Below, one piece after another: positions 17,144-27,100 of a DNA stretch of 64,000 nt; position 1 is the stretch's first letter, and each line of letters opens with the position of its first letter. The notes beneath the pieces are model-generated. The model was not told the DNA's origin. It saw only the letters and a list, made by a program, of their open reading frames with translations, and ran no database searches. This stretch comes from JBBRGK01 sp036741355 (lineage in GTDB: Bacteria; Chloroflexota; Dehalococcoidia; CAUJGQ01), in the NCBI GenBank assembly GCA_036741355.1, contig DAINSK010000004.1, forward strand, positions 62,001-126,000, read 5' to 3'. The translations under genes were made by a program, and so were the position numbers.

Positions 17144-17626
17144 CTATTCGAGCACGATTTCTCCGCTTTTGCCGCCGCTCTTGTGAACGAGGCGAACATC
17201 GGTCAGCCGCATGCCCCGATCGACCGCCTTGCACATGTCGTAAACAGTCAAAGCCGCGACCGTGACCGCGGTTAGCGCCTCCATTTCGACGCCCGTTTTC
17301 CCGGCGGTCTTCACGGTGGCCGAAATGTCGACCGAGTGATCGGCTTCGTTTGGCTGCAGGTCGACGTCGATGCCGCTGAGCAGCAGCGGGTGGCACATCG
17401 GGATCAGCTCGTGGGTGCGCTTGGCTGCCATCATGCCCGCGATCTGCGCTGTCGTGAGCACGTTTCCCTTGCTGATCTCTCCCGCGAGGATCAGCGCCAG
17501 CGTCTCCGGCAGCATGATTACCCGCCCCCGCGCCGTTGCTACGCGCGCCGTGTCGGCCTTTGCAGTCACGTCCACCATCCGTGCACGGCCTTCGGCGTCG
17601 ATGTGGCTGAGTCGGTCCTGGGTCAT
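17144..17626 (-). CDS. moaC: cyclic pyranopterin monophosphate synthase MoaC
   Basis: A 160-residue protein that makes cyclic pyranopterin monophosphate in molybdenum-cofactor synthesis, with MoaA. Family motifs are all present: LSHIDAEGRARMVDV at the start, RTHELIPMCHPLLL, VKTAGKTGVEMEAL and the active-site MCKAVDRGM with conserved Lys and Asp. Length is standard. The start has a near-perfect GGGAGGAAGT site, and the ATG overlaps the TGA of rdgB by four bases, so the two are translationally coupled. MoaA is not in the window. The product serves molybdo-enzymes such as the CoxL-type protein at 55 kb. Confidence 0.95.
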   Translation of the reverse strand: MTQDRLSHIDAEGRARMVDVTAKADTARVATARGRVIMLPETLALILAGEISKGNVLTTAQIAGMMAAKRTHELIPMCHPLLLSGIDVDLQPNEADHSVDISATVKTAGKTGVEMEALTAVTVAALTVYDMCKAVDRGMRLTDVRLVHKSGGKSGEIVLE

Positions 17627-18243
17627 ACTTCCTCCCGGAAGGCACGGTCGTCCCGCAGCTTCTCCAGCACCTCGACGGCGGCGCGCACGGCTTTTGAGCG
17701 AGAGCTGATGCGGTTCTTTTCGTCGAGACTCAGTTCGGCCATGGTCAGATCGCGGTCGGGTAGCAGGAAAATTGGGTCGTACCCGAAGCCGTCCCAACCC
17801 CGCGGATGCATGGCGATGCGGCCCTCGCACACACCGTCGGTCTGCCACGAACGGCCATCGGGCGTGGCAATCACGATCGCCGCGCGGAAGCGGGCACGGC
17901 GCTTCTCCTCGGGAACGACTTGCAACTCCCGTAATATTAGCTCCGCCTTGCCCTCGGCCGAGAGGTCGATTCCGCCGTAGCGGGCCGAGTGTACGCCCGG
18001 CCGGCCGCCAAGCACATCGACCTCTAGCCCCGAATCGTCGGCTAGGGCTGCCATGTTTGCTTCCCGCGCGAACGCATGCGCCTTGATCGCGGCGTTCTCG
18101 GCGTACGTCGTACCGGTCTCGGGTGGATCGAGGTCCAGCGAGATCTGGGCCGGCGTCAGGACCCGCCATCCGCGCGGCTCCAGCAGCGCCCGTATCTCCC
18201 GGGCTTTGCCGGGATTGCTGGTTGCAAGCAGCAGCCGCGGCAC
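17623..18243 (-). CDS. rdgB: XTP/dITP diphosphatase (RdgB/HAM1)
   Basis: A 206-residue house-cleaning pyrophosphatase that hydrolyses XTP, ITP and their deoxy forms to prevent misincorporation. The signature LLLATSNPGKAREI at the N-terminus, ALADDSGLEVDVLGGRPGVHSARYGG in the middle and GWDGFGYDPIFL near the end are all present. The catalytic Asp and the substrate-gripping Lys/Arg lie in these motifs. Overlaps moaC by ATGA and follows the sedolisin gene after only 3 bases. Confidence 0.95.
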   Translation of the reverse strand: MPRLLLATSNPGKAREIRALLEPRGWRVLTPAQISLDLDPPETGTTYAENAAIKAHAFAREANMAALADDSGLEVDVLGGRPGVHSARYGGIDLSAEGKAELILRELQVVPEEKRRARFRAAIVIATPDGRSWQTDGVCEGRIAMHPRGWDGFGYDPIFLLPDRDLTMAELSLDEKNRISSRSKAVRAAVEVLEKLRDDRAFREEV

Positions 18244-18246
18244 GGC

Positions 18247-19758
18247 TTAGCTTCCTTTCGTCGCTGCGGCGAGCGCTGGCACCAGACATCCCGCGTCGGG
18301 CGAGCCCCAACCCGTGGGGAAGTCCCATCCCGCAAGTGCGGGCTCGCCGGGGTCGTTGCGAAATCGATTGGTTCCCTGGGTCACGTCGTGGAAGCATTTG
18401 CCCGAGGAACCGAGCTGATAGAGCGCGGGGTTGATGTTGCCGAGTCCCTTGCCCGCTGCCTGGTTCGCCAGAGCGACGATGGCGGCCCAGATCGGCGCGG
18501 ACGCGCTCGTACCACCGGAGACCCCCGGGTGCGCGCCGCGGTCGGGAGTCGCGGCGAAATAAAGAAGCAGACCTGCGCCGAGAGCGGCGACGTCGGCCTC
18601 GCCGCGTTTGCCGTTCAATAGCTTCTGGAACGAGGGAGGCAGGACGCTCTGCTCCGCCGGTTGGTCGTAAAAGATGCTGATGCCGCTGCCGCTGGCGACT
18701 GAGCTGGAATCGAGCACGGTTTCCGATCCGTAACTGCCGTTTGGGTTCAAACGCAGCATTGTGCCGCCGACGACGGTGATCCACGGAACTCCCGCCGGCC
18801 AGTCCGCCGACCGAACGGTTGCGACACCGCCCGAGAGCGTATCGGCCAGCGGGCCATGGTCGCCGCTGGCCGTCACAATCGTGACGCCCTTCCGGCCGGC
18901 TTGCTGGTAGAACGCGTCGAAATCGGCCCGCATCGCGGCCCCGTCACTGTCGTCGAGCAGGTTTTCGCTGGTGCCCCAGCTCTGCGAAATCACGGAACCA
19001 AGCTTGTTGTCCACCGCGTAACGTTCGAGCGCGAGGAATTCCGGCATGCCGTCCACGCCTTCCGTTTCCGAAACCGGGCTGGCCAGTACGACGATACGTG
19101 CTCCCGGCGCAATGCCATGGACCCACTCGGCGTCGAGCGTCGTTTCGCCCGCCCAGCCCCTGGTGTCAGCCGGGTCGATCTCTTTGAAGTCGGTACCCAG
19201 TGGGTAAAGCTCGATGAGGTCGGCGTCGGGCAGGCCCATCGCATTGCTGAATGCGGCCAGATCCTCTTTCAGCGTGGGGCTGCCAAAGGAGACGATGATG
19301 ACGACTGTTTGCCCGGTCCCATCGATGCCGTTGCGGATCAGCCCGTCAACGTTATAGGCAGCGCGTACCTGTGCCGGTTCGTAACAGGGCACTTTGAGCA
19401 ACGAGATGCATTCCTGGGTCGTTGGAACGGCGTCGCGGTGCAGCAGCTCTTCCGCCGAGCTCGCGGGCTCGTGGACAGGCCGCGGTGCCGGCGATATGGC
19501 CCGGCCCGGCGCCGATGTCGCCCGGATTTGCGTGCCCGGCGTAGGCGATATGATGACCGGCGTGCTGCCGGCCGCCGCATTCGCAGACCCGGTCGGTGCA
19601 GTCGTGACGGCGGCAGCCGCGGTCGTGGATCGCGGTTCCACTGTGCCGGCTGGCTGCTTAGACTCGCCACCCGTACACGCCGCGACAGCCAGTATGACCG
19701 CTAGAAAAGCAGCCGCCCGGCAGGCCCTTGAGATCGTTCGTCGGGGGGCAATTACCAC
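18247..19758 (-). CDS. S53 sedolisin/kumamolisin-like serine-carboxyl peptidase lipoprotein
   Basis: A 503-residue extracellular peptidase. The N-terminus is a lipoprotein signal ending in AVAAC; a Pro/Thr-rich linker (to about 90) leads to the catalytic domain. The catalytic triad of S53 peptidases can be placed: Glu and Asp in GETTLDAEWVHGIAPGA, the oxyanion Asp in TASGDHGPL, and the nucleophile in SGGTSASAPIWAAIVAL. A calcium-site-like GWDFPTGWGSPD closes the domain. No large inhibitory propeptide is visible, unlike most secreted sedolisins, so it may be a propeptide-less form. GTG start, without a clear ribosome site. Confidence 0.9.
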   Translation of the reverse strand: MVIAPRRTISRACRAAAFLAVILAVAACTGGESKQPAGTVEPRSTTAAAAVTTAPTGSANAAAGSTPVIISPTPGTQIRATSAPGRAISPAPRPVHEPASSAEELLHRDAVPTTQECISLLKVPCYEPAQVRAAYNVDGLIRNGIDGTGQTVVIIVSFGSPTLKEDLAAFSNAMGLPDADLIELYPLGTDFKEIDPADTRGWAGETTLDAEWVHGIAPGARIVVLASPVSETEGVDGMPEFLALERYAVDNKLGSVISQSWGTSENLLDDSDGAAMRADFDAFYQQAGRKGVTIVTASGDHGPLADTLSGGVATVRSADWPAGVPWITVVGGTMLRLNPNGSYGSETVLDSSSVASGSGISIFYDQPAEQSVLPPSFQKLLNGKRGEADVAALGAGLLLYFAATPDRGAHPGVSGGTSASAPIWAAIVALANQAAGKGLGNINPALYQLGSSGKCFHDVTQGTNRFRNDPGEPALAGWDFPTGWGSPDAGCLVPALAAATKGS

Positions 19759-19910
19759 ACGACGATCTAATCAGTTACGTCGCGATCCAAACAAGGGATC
19801 GTTCCTTGCCCGGTCGCTCTGGGACGGTGCTGGGCCAGGCGGCTGGAGCGTCTTCTCAACCAGACCCGAAGGAGTAATACTGGAGATGGTTCAGGATCGG
19901 AGGCGATCTC

Positions 19911-20507
19911 ATGGTGGATACGGCACCAGCACGCAGCGAACGCACAGCGGTCGCCGAGCCCGCTCCACGGCTTTTTACGGTCGACGAGTATTACCGCATG
20001 GTCGAAACTGGCATTCTTCACAATAACGACCGCGTCGAGCTGCTTGAAGGGGAGATTATTCAGATGGCGGCAATGGGCAGCCGGCATGCGGGTTGTATCA
20101 ACAAGCTGAACAAACGGTTCAGCCACCGGCTTGACGGTCAAGCGCTAATCAGTATCCAGAATCCGTTGCGCCTCTCGTCAAGCTCGGAACTCCAGCCCGA
20201 CGTCATGCTCCTGCGCCCGCGGCCGGATGACTACGCTGAATCGCACCCGGAATCCGCGGACGTGTTGCTGCTAATTGAGGTTTCGGATACCACGCTTCGT
20301 TACGACCGAGATACGAAGCTGTCGCTGTACGCTAAGGCCGGTATTCCCGAAGTATGGATCTTCGACCTCGAAGGGGCGCGATTGTTGGTGCTCCGCAATC
20401 CAAGTGCGGACGGCTACGAGCAGGTCTTCACGTTCCGCGCCGGTAGCGCAGTCGCCCCCGCCGCATTTCCAGAGCTCGCGCTCAATGTTGAAGACATCCT
20501 CGGATAG
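19911..20507 (+). CDS. Uma2 family putative restriction-endonuclease-fold protein
   Basis: A 198-residue protein of the Uma2 (DUF820) family. The typical FTVDEYYRMVETGIL, DRVELLEGEIIQM, LQPDVMLLRP and LLLIEVSDTTLRYDRDTKLSLYAKAGIPEVWIFDL strings give the PD-(D/E)XK fold with Asp and Glu-x-Ser/Lys catalytic positions. GGAGG lies 7 bases before the ATG. Uma2 proteins are abundant in Chloroflexota and Cyanobacteria; their role is unknown and only a nuclease fold is inferred. Not linked to an R-M system here. Confidence 0.88.
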   Translation: MVDTAPARSERTAVAEPAPRLFTVDEYYRMVETGILHNNDRVELLEGEIIQMAAMGSRHAGCINKLNKRFSHRLDGQALISIQNPLRLSSSSELQPDVMLLRPRPDDYAESHPESADVLLLIEVSDTTLRYDRDTKLSLYAKAGIPEVWIFDLEGARLLVLRNPSADGYEQVFTFRAGSAVAPAAFPELALNVEDILG

Positions 20508-20584
20508 ATCCGTCGGGGATCACTGTGGCAAGCGGCACCATGAGCAGTCCGCCTATATCGAAACTCGGATATCGCTGGACAATG

Positions 20585-20965
20585 CTACCCCCGGGCCTGG
20601 TTTGTCCAACTTGCGAGGTCGAAGTAGTCCCGCCAGGCGCTGATCTTGCCGTTGCGAAGCTCGAAGACGCCGGCGACCGGCAGTGCAATTGAGTGGTCGC
20701 CCTGCTGGAAGCGGTCGATTCGCTCCGTGAAGACGATATCGCCGGCCGCCGCCAGATGCTTGATTTCGAACTCCGCGCTGGACGCCTCGGCGGCGAAGCG
20801 TTCGATGAACCGCGCGATCGCCTCGCGGCCGGTCAACGGCTGCATCGGGATGTTGTGATACACGGCGTCGTCGGTGAAAAACGCCGTGAGCTCCGTCGGA
20901 TCCCTGCGCGTCCACGCCTCGCAAAACGAACGAACGGTCGCGGCGTTGTCCGTGTGGTCGGTCAT
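20585..20965 (-). CDS. limonene-1,2-epoxide hydrolase-like/SnoaL-fold protein
   Basis: A 126-residue cone-shaped (NTF2-like) protein. The run FTERIDRFQQGDHSIALPV, then VFELRNGKISAWRDYFDLASW resembles limonene-1,2-epoxide hydrolases, whose active site uses an Asp-Arg-Asp triad; Asp and Arg in FTERIDRF and WRDYFD fit. It may hydrolyse an epoxide or act on a polyketide-like substrate. It precedes the cyclase-family gene by 18 bases in the other order on the same strand, so they may share a transcript. Confidence 0.78.
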   Translation of the reverse strand: MTDHTDNAATVRSFCEAWTRRDPTELTAFFTDDAVYHNIPMQPLTGREAIARFIERFAAEASSAEFEIKHLAAAGDIVFTERIDRFQQGDHSIALPVAGVFELRNGKISAWRDYFDLASWTNQARG

Positions 20966-20983
20966 TGGTCGCCTCGCTGAGCC

Positions 20984-21610
20984 CTAGTCTTGAAGTACCA
21001 GCCGGGTCGATCCACCGTCGCTCCCGACCAGCTTCATCGGAAGCGCCATGATCGTGTAGGCGGCCGGTGGCACGCCGCGCAGGAAGCAACCCTCGACAAT
21101 GGCCACGGCGGCGCCCAGCAGCACCCGGTGCGTCAGCGGCTCCTTCTGACTGAACCCTTCCACCGACAGGTAATCGATCCCCACCAGCCGGAACCCGTGC
21201 GCGACCAGCCAGCGGGCGGCGTCATGAGCGATATAGGTGAAGTCCTCGTGGAAAGTCGAATCCTCAATGAAGGCGCTGTTGCGGCTCTTGAAGAGGACGC
21301 GCTCGAGTCCGGCCGGAAGCTGGAGGTTGTCGAGCAGGTCCGCGGTAATCGCCGTCACACTGCCGACGTCCACGACCAGGCCTGGTCCGACGAGCGCGTC
21401 GAGCGGCACGCTCTCGATGCCGGATCCGCCCGGGATGAAATGGATCGGGGCGTCGACGTGCGTGCCGGTGTGCATCCCCATGCATAACCGTGAGACGTTG
21501 GCCGGATCGCCCTTATCGATGCCTTTGATCAGGCTCCGGTCGGGTCCCGGTTCCCCCGGCCAGGTAGCCATACCGGCCACCAGCGGCAGTGTCGCGTCGT
21601 AGAGCGTCAT
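20984..21610 (-). CDS. cyclase family protein (kynurenine-formamidase-like)
   Basis: A 208-residue metal-dependent hydrolase of the KynB-like cyclase family. HTGTHVDAPIHF is the family's metal-binding signature, with a further conserved HDAARWLVAHGFRLVGIDYLSV. The substrate may be N-formylkynurenine or an isatin/urea-type amide; the sequence alone does not decide. The ATG at 21610 has AGGAT about 9 bases upstream; a longer reading to 21730 adds unrelated residues. Followed by the epoxide-hydrolase-like gene. Confidence 0.87.
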   Translation of the reverse strand: MTLYDATLPLVAGMATWPGEPGPDRSLIKGIDKGDPANVSRLCMGMHTGTHVDAPIHFIPGGSGIESVPLDALVGPGLVVDVGSVTAITADLLDNLQLPAGLERVLFKSRNSAFIEDSTFHEDFTYIAHDAARWLVAHGFRLVGIDYLSVEGFSQKEPLTHRVLLGAAVAIVEGCFLRGVPPAAYTIMALPMKLVGSDGGSTRLVLQD

Positions 21611-21772
21611 CGGGTTATCCTGAGCCTGGCAGTCGTAGAGGCATGGTACACAATCCAACCCACGTGTCGGATCCAGCCGTACCGCCGGCTGCAACACGCG
21701 CAACACCCGTTCCGCGCCTTGGGTCTGCACTTGGAACGGTCCGCTTCGCGGGCCGCGCTGGAGCCAGTTTCC

Positions 21773-22014
21773 GTGGCCGAAGGCCAGCTACCGCTTTCCT
21801 CTCGAAGCCGGTCAGCGCAATTCGGTAAAGGCGGGCGCTGGTGGACGCTCGGCGCGCTGTGCGTGTGCATGTTCATGATCTTCCTCGACGCGACGATCGT
21901 GAACGTGGCGCTGCCGTCGATTCAGCGGGGCTGTGGGTGCACGGCGGTTCGGCGCCGTCCGCGAGTCCTGTGGAAGCAGAGAGTTTGCAGGTATCTATCT
22001 TCGAGGCGCTGTAG
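21773..22014 (+). pseudogene. remnant of a DHA2-type MFS drug transporter
   Basis: Only the start of the protein survives: RWWTLGALCVCMFMIFLD then ATIVNVALPSIQR, which is the first helix of EmrB/QacA-type 14-helix exporters. After PSIQR the frame changes; in the next frame a short stretch with native-looking codons (VHGGSAPSASPVEAESL) runs to a stop at 22012-22014. It looks like the gene's two ends joined by an internal deletion of several hundred codons. The original start may be the GTG at 21773. Confidence 0.7.
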
Positions 22015-22048
22015 CTGGAACTAACCAGATGAGCGAGGAGGCGAACGG

Positions 22049-23062
22049 GTGAAGATCAAGCGCATTGGCCGCACAGGGCTCAAGGTTTCGGAGATCTGCC
22101 TTGGAACCATGACGTTTGGGAACCAGTGCGACCAGTCGACGAGTTTCGCGATCATGGACCGCGCCGACCTGGGTGGCGTCAACTTTTTGGACACCGCCGA
22201 CGTCTATCCGCTTGGCGGCGGTCCAGGCCTTGCCGGCAGGACTGAAGAGTTTGTCGGCGAGTGGATAAAACAGCGGGGCGCCCGCAACCGCATCGTCCTT
22301 GCGACCAAATGTCGCGGCCAGATGGGCCGCGGCGCCAACGACGTCGGCCTTTCACGCAAACACATCATGGACGCGGTCGAAGGAAGCCTCCGCCGGCTGC
22401 AGACCGATTGCATCGACCTCTATCAGACGCACGGGCCCGACCCCGAGACGCCGATCGACGAGACGATGCGGGCGCTCGACGACCTCGTACGCTCGGGCAA
22501 GGTGCGCTATATCGGGTGTTCAAACTATCGCGCCTATGAGCTGGCCAAGGCTCTATGGACGAGCGACAAGCTCGGCATCGCGCGCTACGACTGCATACAG
22601 CCTCGCTACAACATCCTCTATCGCGAAATAGAAAGCGAAATTCTGCCGCTCTGCGCCCAGGAAGGTGTCGGCGTCATCTGCTACAACCCCCTGGCCGGTG
22701 GTTTCCTTACCGGCAAGTACCAGAAAGGCCAGGACATCGTGGAGGGAACGCGTTTTGCGCTTGGAAACCAGGCGGGGAGGCGTTACCAGGAGCGTTACTG
22801 GCACGAGGCGCAGTTCGAGGCGGTGGAAGAGCTTAAGCAAGTGGTGGACGCGCACGGCCTGTCACTGCCGCAGGTCGCGGTCGCCTGGGTGCTGCGGAAC
22901 CCCACGGTCACCTCCGCGATCGTCGGGGCAACATCGCCTGGTCAGCTCGATCAGACGCTATCCTCCACGGACATAGCGCTGAGCGATGAAGTTCGCGATG
23001 CCTGTGCGTCAGCGTGGTACAATCTGCCTCGCCCGCGCGACCCTGCCGTGGCGCTGCGTTAG
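22049..23062 (+). CDS. aldo/keto reductase
   Basis: A 337-residue NADPH-dependent oxidoreductase of the AKR superfamily, Tas/YajO-like. (beta/alpha)8 features: GLKVSEICLGTMTFG, NFLDTADVYPLG (catalytic Asp-Tyr), LATKCRG (catalytic Lys), DLYQTHGPDPETP (catalytic His) and IVGATSPGQLDQTL at the cofactor end. GTG start with GAGGAGG 7-10 bases upstream. It directly follows the MFS remnant. Substrate not predictable. Confidence 0.92.
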   Translation: MKIKRIGRTGLKVSEICLGTMTFGNQCDQSTSFAIMDRADLGGVNFLDTADVYPLGGGPGLAGRTEEFVGEWIKQRGARNRIVLATKCRGQMGRGANDVGLSRKHIMDAVEGSLRRLQTDCIDLYQTHGPDPETPIDETMRALDDLVRSGKVRYIGCSNYRAYELAKALWTSDKLGIARYDCIQPRYNILYREIESEILPLCAQEGVGVICYNPLAGGFLTGKYQKGQDIVEGTRFALGNQAGRRYQERYWHEAQFEAVEELKQVVDAHGLSLPQVAVAWVLRNPTVTSAIVGATSPGQLDQTLSSTDIALSDEVRDACASAWYNLPRPRDPAVALR

Positions 23063-23226
23063 GGCGGACACTGGCTGCGGGCGATTTCATCTTCGCGGGC
23101 TCGAGTGTGCTCGTCCGTCGTCGGAAGCCATGCAAACAAGTAAATCGTATCACCTGACGGCGGCTTCGTTGCGGCACGCGTGCAACCAGTCCGGACCCAT
23201 CCCAGAACCCGTGGTACCATCCCGTC

Positions 23227-24090
23227 ATGCCGTCCGAAAGCAGGCGCGCCGCAGCAAGTCACGGCGTTCAGCTCAGTCCAAAGCCGATAGCTATGGTTGC
23301 CGCTCTGTTGCTGATCCTGTTCGCCGGGCCGACATGCGGATCGAGTTCCAATCAGAAACCACCCGCCAACAAGAACGCGGCCCGACCGCGGATCACGGTC
23401 GCCCCTTCCGCCGCAAACGGCGACATCGTTGCCCGCCCGCCGGGCGGTGAAACGGCCGCCGCAGGGTTTGTCCCCAGCTCTCCAACGCCGGCTGCTACCT
23501 GCGGGCCAGGAGACCTGTTGCGGCAGGTGTCCAAAGACGCCGCGTTACCGGCCGACTACGTGCCCCCGGACCTGGTGATGCTCCAGCCAATCGATGCGTC
23601 GCCGAACCTCACAGGATCGTTGATGCTGCGGCGCGAAGCCGAGCAGGCGATTCACCGCCTGCTGGATCAAGCGAGGGCGAACAACCTTAGCATCGTGGTC
23701 CAATCTTCCTATCGCGGTTACCAAGACCAGGCGAAGGTCTACCAATCAGAAGTGCAAAACTTTGGCCAGGCGCAGGCGGACCGCGAGAGCGCCCGCCCCG
23801 GGCACAGCGAGCACCAATTGGGGCTAGCCGTGGATTTCAGCTCGAAGCGCTTGAACTACGACCTGAATGACTCATTCGCGGCGACTCCGGAAGGAAAGTG
23901 GTTGCAGCAAAACGCGACGCAGGCCGGCATCGTGCAGAGTTATCCGGAAGGCCAGGAGCCGGTGACCGGCTACATGTATGAGCCCTGGCACTACCGGTAC
24001 ATCGGCGTTGAGGCCGCGCAGGCCTTTGCCAGGTCGGGGCAGACGTTGACCGAGTGGCTGTTCGGCCGCCAGCTCGGTTGCCACGCCTGA
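23227..24090 (+). CDS. D-Ala-D-Ala carboxypeptidase, VanY/M15B family
   Basis: A 287-residue exported zinc peptidase. An N-terminal hydrophobic segment (about 22-36, MVAALLLILFAGPTC) acts as signal or anchor; a low-complexity linker follows. The M15B core begins near residue 115 and has SSYRGYQDQ, the zinc motif SEHQLGLAVDFSS (SxHxxGxAxD) and EPWHYRYIG with the third ligand. It trims the terminal D-Ala of peptidoglycan pentapeptides. A TACCAT box ends 7 bases before the ATG, so the mRNA may be leaderless. Confidence 0.9.
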   Translation: MPSESRRAAASHGVQLSPKPIAMVAALLLILFAGPTCGSSSNQKPPANKNAARPRITVAPSAANGDIVARPPGGETAAAGFVPSSPTPAATCGPGDLLRQVSKDAALPADYVPPDLVMLQPIDASPNLTGSLMLRREAEQAIHRLLDQARANNLSIVVQSSYRGYQDQAKVYQSEVQNFGQAQADRESARPGHSEHQLGLAVDFSSKRLNYDLNDSFAATPEGKWLQQNATQAGIVQSYPEGQEPVTGYMYEPWHYRYIGVEAAQAFARSGQTLTEWLFGRQLGCHA

Positions 24091-24103
24091 TCCGCGAGTC
24101 GGA

Positions 24104-27100
24104 TTAGGCGCCCTTCTCGAAACGAAGGATGGTCTGGCCGAGCGCCAATTTGGCGCCGTCAGCTAGCTCAGCCGGCTCTGTAAGCAGTTCGCCGTCCAGC
24201 GTCGTGCCGTTGCTGCTGCCACTGTCGGTCACCGTGTAGCTTCCCGATGAGCCGCGATCGATGCGGGCATGAAAACCTGATACTCTGCGGTCCGCCATGA
24301 CGATGTCGTTGCTCGGGTGCCGGCCGATGCCCGTGAACTCATCGTTCAAAGTGTACGCGCGGCCCGCATTCTCGCCTTCCAGTACCAGGAGCCGAGCCCG
24401 ACGCCGCGTCCACGGCGCGGCCACCATTGCTGCGCTCGCGTCGCTGCGGCCGGTAAGATCCGGCTCCGCCAGTCTTGCGCCAGCCGTATGAAAGGCCGCT
24501 CCCGCCTCGTCCGTCGAAGCGCTCGTTACCCCCGGCGTCGTCGGGCCGATCGCGTGCGAAGCTTCGCGATCGGCCGCCGCCTGCTCGATCGTCTGGCGCA
24601 TTCCTGGAATAGACTGCAGCAGCGTCCGAAAGTCCTGTTGGTCCAGGGCATAGACGGTGACCGACGTGCGCGCGCGGACGGTCGCGGTCCGTGGGACGTC
24701 GTACATCAGGGCAATTTCACCGAAGTAGTCGCCGGAGCGCAGGACGACGAGGATCCGTCCGGTGGCACCAGAGTCCTGGGTAAGCACCTCTGCTTCGCCG
24801 GAAACGACCAGGTACAGCTTGTCTCCCGCCTCACCCGCCCTGACGATATTTGACCCTACCTCGAATCGCTCCGTGGTCAGACGCGACGCAAGTCGGGACA
24901 GTTGATCGCCGTTCAGTCTCGCGAATATCGGCACGCGACGAAGGTATTCGATCTCCAGCGCCATGCGCAGCACGCCGTCCGTCGTGCCCCCGCTTTGCTC
25001 CTCGTAGAGTCGGGCGTAGAGGCCGCCGGAGGTGAGCAGTTCCGCGTGGGTTCCTTCTTCCATCAACCTGCCGCGGTCGAGGACGTAGATACGGTCGGCC
25101 GTCGCCGCGGCAGCGAGACGGTGCGTCACGCTGATCGTCGTACGGCCTCGGGCCAGTGAAGCTAGCGTGTGGTTGATCGCGTTCTCGGTGCGTGGGTCGA
25201 GCGCCGAGGTCGCCTCGTCGAGCACCAGGACGCTGGGATTGCGCAGGATGGCGCGCGCGATCGACAGCCGCTGGCGCTGTCCGCCGGAAAGGTTGGAGCC
25301 GCGCTCGCCGACGACAGTATCGTAGCCTTGGGGCATGTTCGTGATGAACTCGTGTACCTCCGCCGCCCTGGCCGCCGCGTCTACCTCCTGGTCGGTCGCG
25401 TCCTCACGTCCAAAGCGGATGTTTTCGCGAACGGAGCGGTTGAAGAGGAAATTCTCCTGGAACACCAGCCCCATCTGACCGCGCAAAGAATCGATCGACA
25501 GGTCACGTGCATCTGCGCCGTCCATGCGCACGGACCCGCGGTCCGCGTCATAAAAACGCAGTATCAGGTTGGTAACCGTACTTTTACCACTTCCGGAAGG
25601 CCCCACGAACGCGACCGAGGCACCGGCCGGAATGGTGAAGCTGACGTCTTCGAGTTGTGGCTCGCCGCCGGTATAACTGAATGTGACGTTTTCAAAGGTG
25701 ATTCCCTGGCGCAGCGGGCCCATTTCGCGGGAGTCGGGCCGATCCGCTACCGCTGGCTCGGCGTTGAGGAGTTCGGTCACCCGGTCCATCGCACCGGACG
25801 CCTGCTGTAACGACTGGGCAACACCGCTCAAACTCTGTGCGGGCGCGATCAGCCCTCCGAGCAGCGACAGGAACGCGACCAACGCGCCGAGCGATAGCTG
25901 GCCCTGGATTACATAATAACCGCCGACGCCGAACGCGAGTACCTGGATCAGGGTCGTCAGGAGGCTGGCGGAGAGGCCGAACAGCGACCCGAGGAAGGTC
26001 AGGCGGATGGCGCTTTTGTAGAGCCCGGCCGTCTGGTCCATCCATTCGCGCAAAAACGATCGCTTGAGTCCGTAGGCTCGAATGACCGGTTGGGCGGTGA
26101 CGTTTTCCTGAAGAACGGTTGTCACGTCCGAAAGTCGCTCTTGCCGGTCGCGGCTGGCGCGAGACGCGGGCGGGCCAAGGAATCGGGTGATCAGGTAGAA
26201 AAACGGCAGTGCGACAAGCGCGATAACCGTCAGCTTCCAATCGAGATACAGGAGCGACGCGAGGCTGGCGAGGAAGGTCAGCACCAGCACCAGCCCTTGC
26301 AGCAGGGCGCCGGTGAGTGCGAATTCGACCGCAAACAGGTCGTTCGACATGCGCGACAGGATGTCGCCGGTCCCTGTCTTGCTATAGTAGCCGGCAGATA
26401 GATCCTGGAGCTTCGCAAACATCTGGCGCCGCATGTCACGCAAGACGCCTTCGCCGATCTCGGCGCTCAGGTAGGTTTCCCGCAGCGAGGCCAGCCCCAT
26501 CACGAAGAACAGGATCAGCCCCGCTACCAGCATCTTCACCAAGAGCGAGGTGTCTTTCTTGGTAGTGAGCGCGTTGTCGATGAGGTAACGCTGAGCGTGG
26601 GGCAGAAGCTGGCTGAAGATGATACCGAACAAGATGTAGACGATGATCTCGATCTGCTTGCCGCGGTAAGGGCGCAGATAGACCAGCGACGTGCGCAGAA
26701 AGCGACCGATCCCGCCGACCGATGGCGCGGACTTGCGGAGCGCCTGCTGCCAGCGCTTTTCGAGCGCCTCGAACGTCTGCCCATAGGCGGCCTTGGCCGT
26801 CGCGGCGGGCTGCTGGGGATCGTAGTCCGATAGCAGCTTGAGGAAACCCTCCGGCCCGCGGTCGGAGATCAACCACCCCACAAATGACGTGGAGGCGGCG
26901 TCGTAGATCTGTGCGTTCGCCTCACTCGGACCCGCAAACAGCGGCGCAATTTCGAGCGGCATTCCGGAAGCTTTCGCTCCCGCCAGCATGAGCGAAAGCT
27001 GTTCGGGGGGCGGCACGAGCCCCATGATTTGACCGAAAACGCCTACGAGTCCGTCGAGCAAAAACGGCGCGCGCGCGGGATCGCTGCCCGTGTGCATCGA

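Noticed and set aside
17144..18784. A long minus-strand open frame that could extend MoaC to 546 residues
   Set aside because: The extra part is antisense-like Arg-rich sequence overlapping rdgB and the sedolisin; moaC has its own strong ribosome site and start.
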